The notes beneath the pieces are model-generated. The model ran no database searches. It was not told where the DNA came from and saw only the letters and a program-made list of their open reading frames with translations. A stretch of DNA of 64,000 nt from Thermogutta sp039793925 (GTDB taxonomy: Bacteria > Planctomycetota > Planctomycetia > Pirellulales > Thermoguttaceae), in the NCBI RefSeq assembly GCF_039793925.1, contig NZ_JBAMME010000295.1:1-64000 (forward strand), read 5' to 3'. The translations under genes were made by a program, and so were the position numbers. Below, in pieces: positions 36,411-45,581 of the stretch (position 1 is its first letter; every line of letters begins with the position of its first letter).

Positions 36411-37208
36411 CTAAAACGGGAAGCTATCGTCGAGGAGACTTTGAGACAGCTCCACGAGAAACGCTGCGAGGCGCTCCACGAGGATCTCCATGACGCGGCG
36501 TCCTTTGTCGGCGGTGGCTTCGTGCGGATAGCCGGCACCCGCGTTAGTGGTCAGAAGGTGCCACGGCCTGGTGATAGTGATCCAGCCACGATTGACGGCC
36601 TCAAAACGGCTGGGGCGTGTCCGACCGTCATCCGCAGCGAGTTGGCCATCGTCGCGTCGCAGGACCAACTCCGGCCAGTAAGCCAGGGCCAGGGATGTCT
36701 CCATTTCGCCCGCATGGTCATCGGGGTGTTTGAAGATTTGATGGTAAACATCGCGAAAGACGGTGTACCAGTTGCACAGGAAGAGGTGCGCAGGGGTCTT
36801 TCCGTACATCTCGCGGAGAAACGGCTTGAGATCGTTGCCCCCATGACTGTTCAGCAGCACAATCTTGAGGATGCCCTGGGAGACCAGAGATTCCACCAGG
36901 TCCTCCAATACGCGAAAGATCGTCGTCGGATTGAGATTGAGTGCGAAGGGAAAGCCGCGCTGATTGGTCTGGGTGCCGTAAGGAAGAGTAGGCAGCAGAA
37001 TGACCTTCGCCCCTTGATTCCACGCCGCCTCGCAAATCCTCTCGCCGACCAAATCGGCTTCCCGTGTATCCATGCTGTAAGGCAAGTGGAGATTGTGCGG
37101 CTCTGTGGCTCCAAGCGGCAGAACGGCCACCTCGTAATGAAAGTCCTTGACCAGTCCATAGGTGAGATCGGAAAGCTTCCACGGACGCAAAAGCCCTGGA
37201 TGATTCAT
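36411..37208 (-). CDS. Creatininase family protein
   Basis: A 265-residue enzyme of the creatininase/MftE/formamide hydrolase superfamily. The metal-binding signature is seen as VLPLGATEPHNLHLPYSMDT (family form GSxEQHGPHLPLxTD), followed by LPYGTQTNQRGFPFALNL, VLLNSHGGND and DHAGEMETSLAL, which carry the remaining Asp, His and Glu ligands. AAGGATG precedes the ATG. Members hydrolyse cyclic amides or act in peptide-cofactor maturation and in riboflavin and F420 precursors; the substrate here is unknown. It is upstream of the CbiX-type gene, with a 220-base gap. Confidence 0.88.
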   Translation of the reverse strand: MNHPGLLRPWKLSDLTYGLVKDFHYEVAVLPLGATEPHNLHLPYSMDTREADLVGERICEAAWNQGAKVILLPTLPYGTQTNQRGFPFALNLNPTTIFRVLEDLVESLVSQGILKIVLLNSHGGNDLKPFLREMYGKTPAHLFLCNWYTVFRDVYHQIFKHPDDHAGEMETSLALAYWPELVLRRDDGQLAADDGRTRPSRFEAVNRGWITITRPWHLLTTNAGAGYPHEATADKGRRVMEILVERLAAFLVELSQSLLDDSFPF

Positions 37209-37929
37209 AGGGTCATCCTTTTTTCGATCCGAGTGTGATTTTGGTTAAAATAGCGCTGGATGCCCCGGCCAACAGGCCACTTCACTGAATAAACTCTGGC
37301 AAGCGTACTGCGTCGCCATGACTTTTGGCTAAATTACCCAACGCACTGACTTGCCGCTGCCGTTCTGCCGATTATAATGCAAAGGGTGGATTGTTCCGCA
37401 GCGGCGGCAAAAGTTATTGTTAATCCGCCCAGTGTTGAGGGACGCATCAAGTATTCCGACGCCATCATTATGATCATCCAAAGCGCGTCCCGTTCGAGAC
37501 GGCGCGAGCCGATGAGGATATTCGGTACATTGCGGTCGTGTAAGTTGTGTCAAGCCCCGCGGAGAGAAAGGAAACAGCGCGAGAGCCAGTGATCAATCGG
37601 AGTGGCGCCACATCGCTCAGGGTTCACGTCACGTCATCTTCATTCCCTTTTTTGTCATCTTCGATCAGTTGCATTATCCCTGGCGACACTCGAGCCGGCT
37701 TTGATGGGAGGGAACATCAGACCGGCACTCCCTGGGAATAATCACAGTGCTCCTGCCTGCTCCGACGGAAGGCCTGATCCCACACCTAATGATTGGTAGA
37801 TCAGGCGGCTTGACCGACGGTGCCGGGTGATCTTTTCGCAGATGCTCAACGCAGCAGGAGTTCTGATCTTCTGGTTCTGTTCCCGGCGCTGGATTCCTTG
37901 ACGGCCTTGTCGGCCGGAGGAATGTTATC
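37209..37929. other. Intergenic region of about 720 bases
   Basis: Between the divergent creatininase-family and HTH genes. Short open frames of 60-75 codons lack any protein-like features. I recognise no hairpin, repeat or promoter pair. Confidence 0.4.
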
Positions 37930-38511
37930 ATGCGCGTCTCGGATTTGGGTCTTCCGGCAGTGGCCCTGCCGGCCGTGGTCACGCCCGTCGGTAAGGAACA
38001 ACAGACTTCCCCAGCGAACACATCGACGACATCGCCAGCGAGCCAAGAGCAATCTCCGGGCCAAAATAACAGAGTGCCGTTGCATCGGCTCGCCGAAGTT
38101 CGAATTAGGCAGGGAGTCACACGGCGGACGATGGCCCGGCGGATGAAAGTGGATGTACGTACGGTCAAGCGCGAGGAGGACCCCTACACGGACCTGCCGT
38201 TGTCCGCGCTCTACCGCTGGCAAAGGGCCTTGCAGGTTCCACTTGTCGAGTTGCTCTCCGACATTGAGGAGCCTCTGTCGACACCCGTCCTCCAACGGGC
38301 ACGGTTGCTCCGAATGATGAAAACGGCCCGAGCCATTCAGGTGCGGACGAAACAGCCGTCCGTCCGCTACCTGGCCGACATGCTGGTCCAACAACTTTTG
38401 GAGCTGATGCCCGAACTGGCCGATGTGACCCCCTGGCCGGGGGGCCGATCTAAGCGTCAACCGGCCGTCGGTGAAATTGCGCAGCATCCTCAGAAGTTTC
38501 GGATGCGTTGA
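37930..38511 (+). CDS. Helix-turn-helix (XRE-like) regulator
   Basis: A 193-residue protein. Residues 1-50 are Ala/Pro/Ser-rich and probably disordered. LAEVRIRQGVTRRTMARRMKVDVRTVKREE (about 56-85) is an XRE-like helix-turn-helix, followed by LPLSALYRWQRALQVPLVELL, the usual helix 4-5 region. About 80 further residues form an Arg/Lys-rich helical tail. GGAGGAA sits 7 bases before the ATG. It is probably a DNA-binding regulator; the target is unknown. It stands alone and ends at a hairpin. Confidence 0.75.
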   Translation: MRVSDLGLPAVALPAVVTPVGKEQQTSPANTSTTSPASQEQSPGQNNRVPLHRLAEVRIRQGVTRRTMARRMKVDVRTVKREEDPYTDLPLSALYRWQRALQVPLVELLSDIEEPLSTPVLQRARLLRMMKTARAIQVRTKQPSVRYLADMLVQQLLELMPELADVTPWPGGRSKRQPAVGEIAQHPQKFRMR

Positions 38512-38960
38512 TGAATCGCGCTGACGGCGCGCTGAACACGGTGGCCTGTGGGCAACGGGTCACCGTGTTACCCATTTTACCCATCCTTCTCCAATTACCT
38601 GGGACTAGTTGGGCCGGACAATGGCCAGAAGTTTCTCACCCCTGGCGGTAATCTGACGTCAAAACCGGTCAACAGGCTAGCCAGGCTGGACCTTCCTTTT
38701 TGCACTCACTTCTGTTCTTGCTTTCTCAATCTTCTTTTTCTAGCCCGCTTTCGCGACCTTGGCAAAGAGAAATGTGGTATTTCCACATACTTTAACTTGG
38801 TGTTCAATAAGGACGTCACCGGAAGGTCCAAGAGAAGCGCGATTTTCTCCCGAATGCCTGGGTCCCGGTCATGACTTCCGCGTCCGCCCGGTCTCTGCAT
38901 GGTTCCCCCGGTCAATCGGCCAGGTCGGCTGGAGCGCGTCGTATTTCGCGCCGCGGTCTA
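38512..38960. other. Intergenic region after the HTH gene
   Basis: About 450 bases with the hairpin at 38535 and otherwise T-rich sequence around 38690-38760. The lipoprotein frame is open from 38871, but a better start lies at 38961. Confidence 0.45.
38535..38580 (+). terminator. Probable terminator after the HTH gene
   Basis: Stem AACACGGTG (38535-38543) / CACCGTGTT (38561-38569) with a 17-base loop, followed by ACCCATTTTACC. The T-run is weak. Confidence 0.55.
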
Positions 38961-40265
38961 ATGAGCCGAAGTTTTCTCGCGTTTGGAATACTCGTGCATT
39001 ATTTGCTCTCGACCGGCTGTCAACGGGCCTCCCAGCATGAGGCACTTCATCCGTCGCCGCTTGAAGAACTCGGCAAATTGCCCGGCGTGCGGAGGACACT
39101 CCTACCTGCTCTTCGGGAGGAACTTGCCCGAATCGAGGAGGAAGGTGGAACTCCAGAACTCATGACGCCGCGTCTCCCACCTGCCGATGAAAATCTGGCC
39201 GCCGTGTTTCACGAGCTTTTTCCTGGTGACCGTCTCGAGTTCCTGCTGGCCAAGAGCAGAGAATTACTTCTGAGCGGATTCCCAATAGATGATGCAGCTG
39301 CCAGGGCCATCCAGGAATTCCTGCACCCTCTAGAAGTGCAGCAGAAAGCGGTTCGTGCGGCGATGCACCGACCGAAATCTGTCTTTCCGATTGCTTACAC
39401 TGCCGGATTCGCCGCCAACCTGGGGTTTGCCGATCATGTGATCATGGCCACACGGATGGAACTTTTGCAAGCATTGCTGTCGGCCTACAAAAGAGAAACG
39501 GGGAAATCTCTGGAAAGCATCGGCGTGGCTTTGCGAATCAGTCACCGTTTGAGCCAGGCCGGGCATCCCGCGTTGCGATTCGAAGGCGCTCGGCTGCGCC
39601 GGACCGTTCTCGATACGCTCCAGGAAGTTTTCTCACACGGCGAAGTCCTTCGCGAGGAGGTGGCCAAGCTGCGAGAGGTTATGAAGAATATCCTCGCCAC
39701 CTGGCCGGAAGACGCTGACACCTGGAAGGCTGCCCGAGCCCTTGGGCTTCATGCCTATGAGTTGGTTCGCATTGGCCGGCTGTTCGATCTGTTAACTGAC
39801 GAGGAAGCCAAAATGCTTTCGCAGGAGTACGACCTTCGCATCCTTGTAGAGCGAACGCGTACCCAGGCGGATCAGGACGAACTGTATTATCTTACCCAGA
39901 TGCGTCAGGTGATCGAGCTGTCACGAAAGCCTTATTTTGCACGAAAATCCGCACTTGACCGGCTAGTCAGCGAATGGCAGGCCAGAAGGGCAGATGAGGA
40001 GGTTCTGGTCGCGTGTCGAATCCTTTTGCCTATGGTAGAACCCGGGCAACTGGCCCAGGCGGAAGATCATGCCAATATGCTTGCCTGGGCGGTGGCACTC
40101 AACGCGGCATTAGGTGACCGGAACCCCGCCGAAGCAGTGAATCCTCTGACAGGCGAAAAGTACTGGGTGGAATCCAGCGGCGAGTGGCTCTACATCAGCG
40201 GAATCGGAACAGATCTCGGCCGACACGGTGCCATCGAGATTCCCAGATTTCCCTCGCCAAAATGA
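38961..40265 (+). CDS. Hypothetical lipoprotein
   Basis: I do not recognise a family. With the ATG at 38961 the protein has 434 residues and begins with a lipoprotein signal: MSRSFLAFGILVHYLLSTGC, lipobox LSTGC. The mature part is almost all alpha-helical, with heptad-like stretches such as RRTVLDTLQEVFSHGEVLREEVAKL, and a small beta-like ending (KYWVESSGEWLYISG). It is probably anchored to a membrane on the outer side. Convergent with the HD-GYP gene, 30 bases apart. The frame is open 30 codons upstream, but those residues are Arg/Ser-rich and unlikely to be translated. Confidence 0.65.
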   Translation: MSRSFLAFGILVHYLLSTGCQRASQHEALHPSPLEELGKLPGVRRTLLPALREELARIEEEGGTPELMTPRLPPADENLAAVFHELFPGDRLEFLLAKSRELLLSGFPIDDAAARAIQEFLHPLEVQQKAVRAAMHRPKSVFPIAYTAGFAANLGFADHVIMATRMELLQALLSAYKRETGKSLESIGVALRISHRLSQAGHPALRFEGARLRRTVLDTLQEVFSHGEVLREEVAKLREVMKNILATWPEDADTWKAARALGLHAYELVRIGRLFDLLTDEEAKMLSQEYDLRILVERTRTQADQDELYYLTQMRQVIELSRKPYFARKSALDRLVSEWQARRADEEVLVACRILLPMVEPGQLAQAEDHANMLAWAVALNAALGDRNPAEAVNPLTGEKYWVESSGEWLYISGIGTDLGRHGAIEIPRFPSPK

Positions 40266-40295
40266 ATTCGGACCTTCGCAACAGCCGTTGAAGAT

Positions 40296-42083
40296 TTAAC
40301 TTTCAGGGGATTGAGAATTGCCTGGTACCGGCTGATTGGCAGCCGCGCTCTGGTTTTTTTTCCCATTGTCGGTCATCCCCAGTGATTTTCTGACGATCGG
40401 CCCAAGCAGTGGATGATTGATGAGTTTCAGGTCTTTTTCGTCGGCGATCTGCCGCAGATCATCACGGGCCCGGAAGAAAGCCTCCACGATACGCGGATCC
40501 CACTGGCGGCCGGCTCCCTTACGGATGATTTCGTCGATCCTCTCGTTGGGCATCCGCGAGCGATACGGACGATTGCTCGCCATCGCGTCATAGGCGTCGG
40601 CAACCGCCACAATTCGGGCAATGGGGGGAATGGCTTCGCCTGCCAACTTGTGGGGATAGCCCGTTCCATCCCACGACTCGTGATGGTGCAACACCGCGGG
40701 GAGAATGTCATCCAGTTGTTTGAGCCCTGAGAGAATTCGATGGCCTTTCTCCACATGCGTCTTGATGTGATCGAACTCCTCATCCGTGAGTTTGCCGGGT
40801 TTCTGGAGCACGGCATCATTGACACCGATTTTACCAATGTCGTGAAGCAGGCCTGCCAGGTAGACCCGGGAAAGTGCTTCGGGCGAATAGCCCATCTCCT
40901 GAGCCAGCCGGACGGCGATTCGAGCGACACGGTCACTGTGACCGCAGGTGTAGGGATCCTTGGCATCAATCGCCGATGTCAGCGCCCGGATCACCCCTGC
41001 CAGAAGCATCGACTGCTGTCGATAAAGCTCAAGGTTAGCGCTGTGGACGCCGATAATCGTCGCTACCGAATGCAGCAGATTAGCTTCCATGCTGCCGAAC
41101 TGGTGATCCTGCCGATGATTGAAAGCTGCCAGATATCCCAGGAGGTTTTCACCCTCGGTCACTGGGACGGCGATGACGTTGCGGATGGCGAAGTTTTCAA
41201 ACGTGAATGGTTCAGAAAAGTTCCGTACCAGGGGGTCGATCGCTTTGCGGACATTCCAGTGCTCCATAAGGGAGCAGAATTGTTCGTCCGTCAGGGGCAA
41301 ATCCCCTGCTTTAAGCAACACGTTTTGAGTGCGGACCTTTCCGATATAGCTCTCCTCGGTGGAGTCCACAGGCAGAAGGACCAGCCCGATGCCTTGCGCT
41401 GGGACCACCTCCATCAGCCAGTCGATGGCAATTTTGGCAAGCTCTTCATCTGTTTTGGAGAGTCGCAGATTACGGGTTAGTCGGTGGAGGAGACTGATCT
41501 CTTCGTAAACACCAGCCAGGTGCATGGACATCTCATCGGCCTGACTTTCTAAATCCTTGACACGATGAAGCGTGAGGAAATGCTCACGGCAAGCTTGTGC
41601 CACCTGCATCAGGATTTGCGGATCCCAGACGCGCTGACACGTCGCCCATCGGTGGAAATTGGCGGTATTGGTCCCGAGACGCTCGGCCTGATTTTTCAGA
41701 GAACCCTGCGGGGACAACGGTGCGGTAACGAATACACTGGCGGCCACGTACCATTCGTGCGCGGCAAGGAAAGGAACGGCGAGTGCCGTCAGGGGCGGAT
41801 CTTCCCAAATAATTTCGGGCTCTCTTCGGTTCGCGACGACCCGGCACAGTATCCCAAATTGTTCCCAATCGATCACCGGCTGTTCGGGCTTGGCCAGAAG
41901 CTCCCCGGTCTCCCCTTTGAAAACCGCAAAATCGGTCCCGAAAGCTTTGGTCAGAAAGCCGAGACACTTTGAATCCGCGGGCGTGACCGAGGATCCCCAC
42001 GGCCAGGTTTCCACAAAACCGGAACTTTCACCAGTCCCCCATTGGTGCCAGGCATCAACCAGGGAAGACTCTCCTATCGTCAT
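40296..42083 (-). CDS. GAF and HD-GYP domain cyclic-di-GMP phosphodiesterase
   Basis: About 595 residues from ATG 42083, chosen for the GAGGGAG sequence about 8 bases upstream; the frame is open 70 codons further but without protein-like character. An N-terminal sensor-like region of about 170 residues is followed by a coiled segment, a GAF domain (about 205-360) and an HD-GYP domain (about 385-560) with HSDRVARIA, the metal pair in LLHDIGKIG, HVEKG, HHHESWDGTGYP and DAYDAMASNRPYR. The HD and GYP motifs are intact, so it should hydrolyse c-di-GMP. No membrane segment is visible, so it is cytosolic. Confidence 0.92.
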   Translation of the reverse strand: MTIGESSLVDAWHQWGTGESSGFVETWPWGSSVTPADSKCLGFLTKAFGTDFAVFKGETGELLAKPEQPVIDWEQFGILCRVVANRREPEIIWEDPPLTALAVPFLAAHEWYVAASVFVTAPLSPQGSLKNQAERLGTNTANFHRWATCQRVWDPQILMQVAQACREHFLTLHRVKDLESQADEMSMHLAGVYEEISLLHRLTRNLRLSKTDEELAKIAIDWLMEVVPAQGIGLVLLPVDSTEESYIGKVRTQNVLLKAGDLPLTDEQFCSLMEHWNVRKAIDPLVRNFSEPFTFENFAIRNVIAVPVTEGENLLGYLAAFNHRQDHQFGSMEANLLHSVATIIGVHSANLELYRQQSMLLAGVIRALTSAIDAKDPYTCGHSDRVARIAVRLAQEMGYSPEALSRVYLAGLLHDIGKIGVNDAVLQKPGKLTDEEFDHIKTHVEKGHRILSGLKQLDDILPAVLHHHESWDGTGYPHKLAGEAIPPIARIVAVADAYDAMASNRPYRSRMPNERIDEIIRKGAGRQWDPRIVEAFFRARDDLRQIADEKDLKLINHPLLGPIVRKSLGMTDNGKKNQSAAANQPVPGNSQSPES

Positions 42084-42712
42084 AGCTGGCTCCCTCGCTT
42101 GTTTTCCGACATCTACAACTTCATTGGGCCCCATTCGATGAGATTCACCGCACCGGCCGCCACAAACAAAGATCTCACGCATTTGCCAAACGTTTTTCGA
42201 CTGATTTGTCCATTCGATAGCCCCTTGACCTCGTTCCGAATCGGTTTCTTCGGCTGGGTCCCAGTGAAAATCTAGGTCACCTTTTCCGACCACGCAAATG
42301 TCGGCAGGGCCTGACAGGAACTATTGGGGTTTCAGATCACGCCACGAATCGGCACAACTTTCCGACGCGGATCGACCGGCCGACGCGTTGGCCGAAGTGC
42401 TCACCGATTTTACAGGATGTGACAAAAGTGCGAGAAATAGTGGACGGTGAGACGGCAGAAGAAATGAGACATCCGTTGCTGTGAATGAGCCGGGACGAAG
42501 AAAAGAACAGAGAGGATGCCCAGCAAACCCTCAATGCGGAAAATCTCGCCAGCATCCCGTCAAGCAAAAAATTCCAAAAAGAACCGAATAATACCTTTTC
42601 GGCCCCAAGAAAATAAGAGCCGCGTCCCAAACAATCCATTCGGGACGCGGCCGCTTCCGGGAGGGACAAAGGGGAACGGGTTTATCCGGAGAGAGTCAAT
42701 GTGAGAGAGTTA
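42084..42712. other. Intergenic region between HD-GYP and Cys-rich protein genes
   Basis: About 630 bases. It holds the minus-strand terminator at 42606-42651 of the Cys-rich gene and, nearer the HD-GYP gene, presumably its promoter. No further gene is supported. Confidence 0.45.
42606..42651 (-). terminator. Rho-independent terminator of the Cys-rich protein gene
   Basis: On the minus strand, stem GCCGCGTCCC / GGGACGCGGC (42619-42628 and 42642-42651), followed by the T-rich CTCTTATTTTCTT. It lies 60 bases after the stop codon of the gene. Confidence 0.85.
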
Positions 42713-43406
42713 TCAACCCTGTTTCTTTTCTTCTTTCTTGCGGGGCTCGAACCCTTTCTCGAAACCTGCATTGCCGAATACCGCATTGAAGCACTCGGCG
42801 TCGGCCATCTTCTCAATCTTGCCAGCACATCCTTGGCAGCAGAAATGGACCACCACACCCCCGATTTCAGCCTTCTGGTCGGCAGACACGGGACGTCCAG
42901 TCAACGGGCAGGCCTTCTGCACATACTGCTTCGTTAACACCAACTGCTGATTGGCCTTGGCCGCATACTTGTCCTGATGCTTCTTAAACTCCTCAATACA
43001 ATCAGGGCAGCAGAAGAAGACCTTGCCACCACGATACTCGGTGGCAACCTCTTTTCTTAGCTTCACCGCCCATCACCGGACATTCAATCTTGGGCCCTTT
43101 CTTGGATTTGGCCTCTCCCTCAAGGGCGGTCAATTGAGCGGGGACACCGGCTTCTCCCTGGCTAGCACTGGCGGGACACGATTCACCCTTGTGGCACTCC
43201 TTCCCCGCACAGCAGGCGGAATCTTGGGCGTCCGTTTTGTCTGCCACCTCGGAGACTGCTCCGCCACCGCAGCAACTTCCGGCCACTGCCTTAACCACTG
43301 GGCACTGACCAGAAGTCTCGTCGCCCGTCGTGGATGAGGAGCTCAAGAGGATGGATCCGCCAATAATTCCAGCGCTCAGGCTAACTAACGCGACCAAGTA
43401 TTTCAT
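42713..43406 (-). pseudogene. Secreted Cys-rich metal-binding protein (two YHS/TRASH-like modules), frameshifted
   Basis: Two overlapping frames join into one protein of about 230 residues if a single base is removed at the run of four A (43052-43055): ECPVMGGEAKK continues as EVATEYRGGKVFFCC. Start at 43406 has AGGAGG 6 bases upstream and begins MKYLVALVSLSAG, a signal or anchor helix. A Cys-rich linker (SCCGGG, SACCAGKEC) is followed by two modules of the form CPxxG...FCCxxC, like YHS/TRASH metal-binding repeats. As read, translation stops at 43002 after residue 134, or the second half is made separately from an internal start. It could be a real mutation, a programmed +1 shift or a sequencing error. 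Confidence 0.75.
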
Positions 43407-43454
43407 ATTCATCCTCCTCTCGCTTCTCCGAGGGCGTCGATAAATTTTTGCCAG

Positions 43455-43466
43455 CAGCAATTGCTG
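43455..43466. promoter_or_regulatory. Operator-like palindrome at the start of the Cys-rich gene transcript
   Basis: CAGCAATTGCTG is a perfect 12-bp palindrome that would cover the expected transcription start of the adjacent minus-strand promoter. Confidence 0.4.
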
Positions 43467-43471
43467 TAATA

Positions 43472-43500
43472 AGCATAGGTAGGTTGGAAGCCGGGGTCAA
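43472..43500 (-). promoter_or_regulatory. Sigma-70-type promoter of the Cys-rich protein gene
   Basis: On the minus strand, TTGACC (43500-43495) and TATGCT (43477-43472) with a 17-base spacer, about 65 bases before the start codon. Confidence 0.6.
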
Positions 43501-43773
43501 GCGTCGAAATACGACATATTTACTAGTGTTTAATGAGCTGTCCTGGAAACTTCGCCGCTGTCCAAGCAAGGCCCAGCTTGGGCGCTGTATCGTGCGGGTA
43601 CCTGGGGCCATAATAGAGGGGTTACAAAAGGCTGCAGCCCATTCGACACCGGCAACGCGGACTAATCACAGAGGCCACGATTAACCTGGCCTTGCAATCC
43701 CGCAGCCGCTTCGGCTCATTTTGGTTGCGACAAAAACGCTCAGAAGCTACAACGACCGACTTGGAGGGACACC

Positions 43774-44430
43774 ATGCCAAAAATTATCGATCTTTCGCTC
43801 CCGTTAACCGACGGAGCACCCAGTTACCCCAAGGACCCACCACTCCGCATTGAGTTTTACCGACGGCTTCCCGAGGACGGATGCAACGTGACGCAGATCA
43901 CCATGGGCACGCACCAGGGAACGCACTGCGACGCGCCGTTTCATTTTCTGGAAAACGGTTCTCCGATCGATCAGGTGCCTTTGGAACGGTTCTATGGCCC
44001 GGCCAGCCTCGTTGATCTGGCGCCGGGGAGTGAACTCCCTCCCAAAACACCGATTACTCCCGATATGCTTCAGCCGTTTGCCAAGTACTTTCGGGAAGGC
44101 AGCCGCGTCATCTGCCGAACGGGGTGGTACCGCCATTTCGGTCAGCCGGGGTACTTCACTGATCTTCCGTCTCTCACAATAGAGGCGGCCCAATGGATTG
44201 TGGCCCGGCGTATCAGTTTGCTGGGAATTGATATGCCGACCCCCAGCAAAATCGCCGGTCGCGAGGTCCACCAGATTTTGCTGGCCCCCGGTGCCGAGAT
44301 TGTTCTTGTGGAAGCCCTGACCAATCTCGACGCTCTGCCGCAGGAGTTCGTTTTTGCGGGTTTCCCGCTGAAACTGGTGGGAAGAGACGGTTCACCGATC
44401 AGGGCGGTCGCCATTATCCCTGATGAGTGA
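43774..44430 (+). CDS. Cyclase family protein (kynurenine formamidase-like)
   Basis: A 218-residue metal-dependent hydrolase of the cyclase/KynB family. IIDLSLPLTDGAPSYP is the typical N-terminus and GTHQGTHCDAPFHF (about residues 47-60) holds the HxGTHxDxPxHF metal site; VICRTGWYRHF, LLGIDMPTPSK and the end GSPIRAVAIIP also fit. The family splits N-formylkynurenine or cyclic amides. GGAGG lies 7 bases before the ATG. It is the first of four closely spaced plus-strand genes, the next being a HAD phosphatase, so its role may lie in that unassigned pathway rather than in tryptophan breakdown. Confidence 0.9.
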   Translation: MPKIIDLSLPLTDGAPSYPKDPPLRIEFYRRLPEDGCNVTQITMGTHQGTHCDAPFHFLENGSPIDQVPLERFYGPASLVDLAPGSELPPKTPITPDMLQPFAKYFREGSRVICRTGWYRHFGQPGYFTDLPSLTIEAAQWIVARRISLLGIDMPTPSKIAGREVHQILLAPGAEIVLVEALTNLDALPQEFVFAGFPLKLVGRDGSPIRAVAIIPDE

Positions 44431-44562
44431 TCCTTCAGCTTCTGGAACGGAGAATGAGCGCAGGTTTTTCATGCTCGGCCCCTATGCTGGCTCGGCAACG
44501 TGCAAGTAGCGCTGACCGCACCCGTTTTCCAGACCCTCTCCAATCAAAATCCCATAACTATG

Positions 44563-45474
44563 GACTACCAAATTCACGGCTATGAGGAAGCTGACTACCG
44601 GCCCGCGGTTGCTCCGCCCACGGAATCGATCTTCATCCCGGGAACGCAGATCGAGATTATTCGCCCGATTGACAGCCCGGGTGTCTATCGACATGTGCTG
44701 TTTGATTTCGACGGGACATTGAGTCTAATTCGAGAAGGCTGGCCGGACGTCATGATCCCCATGATGGTGGAGATTCTCTTGGCCACCGGGACTAAGGAGA
44801 CACCGCAGGAGCTCGAGGGACTGGTTCGGAACTTTGTGACCGAACTGACAGGAAAGCAGACGATTTACCAGATGATCCGGTTGGCGGAAGAGGTAACCCG
44901 ACGCGGTGGCCAGCCGCTCCAGCCCGCCGAATACAAGCGGATCTATCACGAGCGTCTTATGGCACGTATCGCCCACCGGCGCGAAGGACTGCGGAGCGGA
45001 CGCATTAAACCCGCCGAGATGCTCGTTCCCGGTGCGATTGAGCTGCTGGAAGAACTTTGTCGCCGCGGAGTGACGCTGTACCTGGCTAGTGGCACCGATC
45101 AAGTCTATGTCCAGGAGGAAGCGCGGCTGCTGGGACTCGACAAATATTTCGGTCCTCACATCTATGGGGCTATTGACGACTATAAACGATTTTCCAAGGC
45201 GATGGTCATCGACCAGATTCTGACGAGCAACCGCATTACCGGCCGGGAACTTCTCGGTTTCGGTGATGGTTATGTGGAAATCCAGAATGTGAAGGAGGTC
45301 GGGGGCACCGCGGTAGCGGTGGCGAGTGACGAAGCCCATAAAAGCGGCAAGCCCGATCCGTGGAAGCGTCAAAGGTTGATCGGTGTGGGCGCGGACGTGG
45401 TCATCCCCGATTATCGAGAATGGCGAGCACTCATTGGATATCTCTGGGGAGAAATCCGCGTTCCCACGGGATGA
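44563..45474 (+). CDS. HAD family hydrolase (phosphatase-like)
   Basis: About 303 residues from the ATG at 44563; a GTG at 44500 would add 21 residues, and neither has a good ribosome binding site. The HAD motif I is LFDFDGTLS, the helical cap follows, motif II is YLASGTDQ, the Lys lies in DDYKRFSKAMVIDQIL, and motif III/IV is LLGFGDGYVEIQNVKEVGG. It is a subfamily I phosphatase or phosphoglucomutase-like enzyme acting on an unknown phosphorylated metabolite. Its stop codon overlaps a possible ATG of the next gene, and it lies in a run with a deoxyhypusine-synthase-like protein and a PfkB kinase. Confidence 0.85.
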   Translation, partial: DYQIHGYEEADYRPAVAPPTESIFIPGTQIEIIRPIDSPGVYRHVLFDFDGTLSLIREGWPDVMIPMMVEILLATGTKETPQELEGLVRNFVTELTGKQTIYQMIRLAEEVTRRGGQPLQPAEYKRIYHERLMARIAHRREGLRSGRIKPAEMLVPGAIELLEELCRRGVTLYLASGTDQVYVQEEARLLGLDKYFGPHIYGAIDDYKRFSKAMVIDQILTSNRITGRELLGFGDGYVEIQNVKEVGGTAVAVASDEAHKSGKPDPWKRQRLIGVGADVVIPDYREWRALIGYLWGEIRVPTG

Positions 45475-45581
45475 CGAAGACCTGGTACGGCCGCGTCAAC
45501 CCGGGCCCGATTTTTCCGTTCGGTTCCCACGGTGCGCGAATAACCGTAAAAGATTTTTCCCCGCTGGAGAAGGGAAAAGCG

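Larger units (their letters stand above)
43407..43773. other. Intergenic region between Cys-rich protein and cyclase genes
   Basis: About 370 bases between divergent genes. The minus-strand promoter and palindrome at 43455-43500 are described separately. Nothing else was recognised. Confidence 0.45.
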
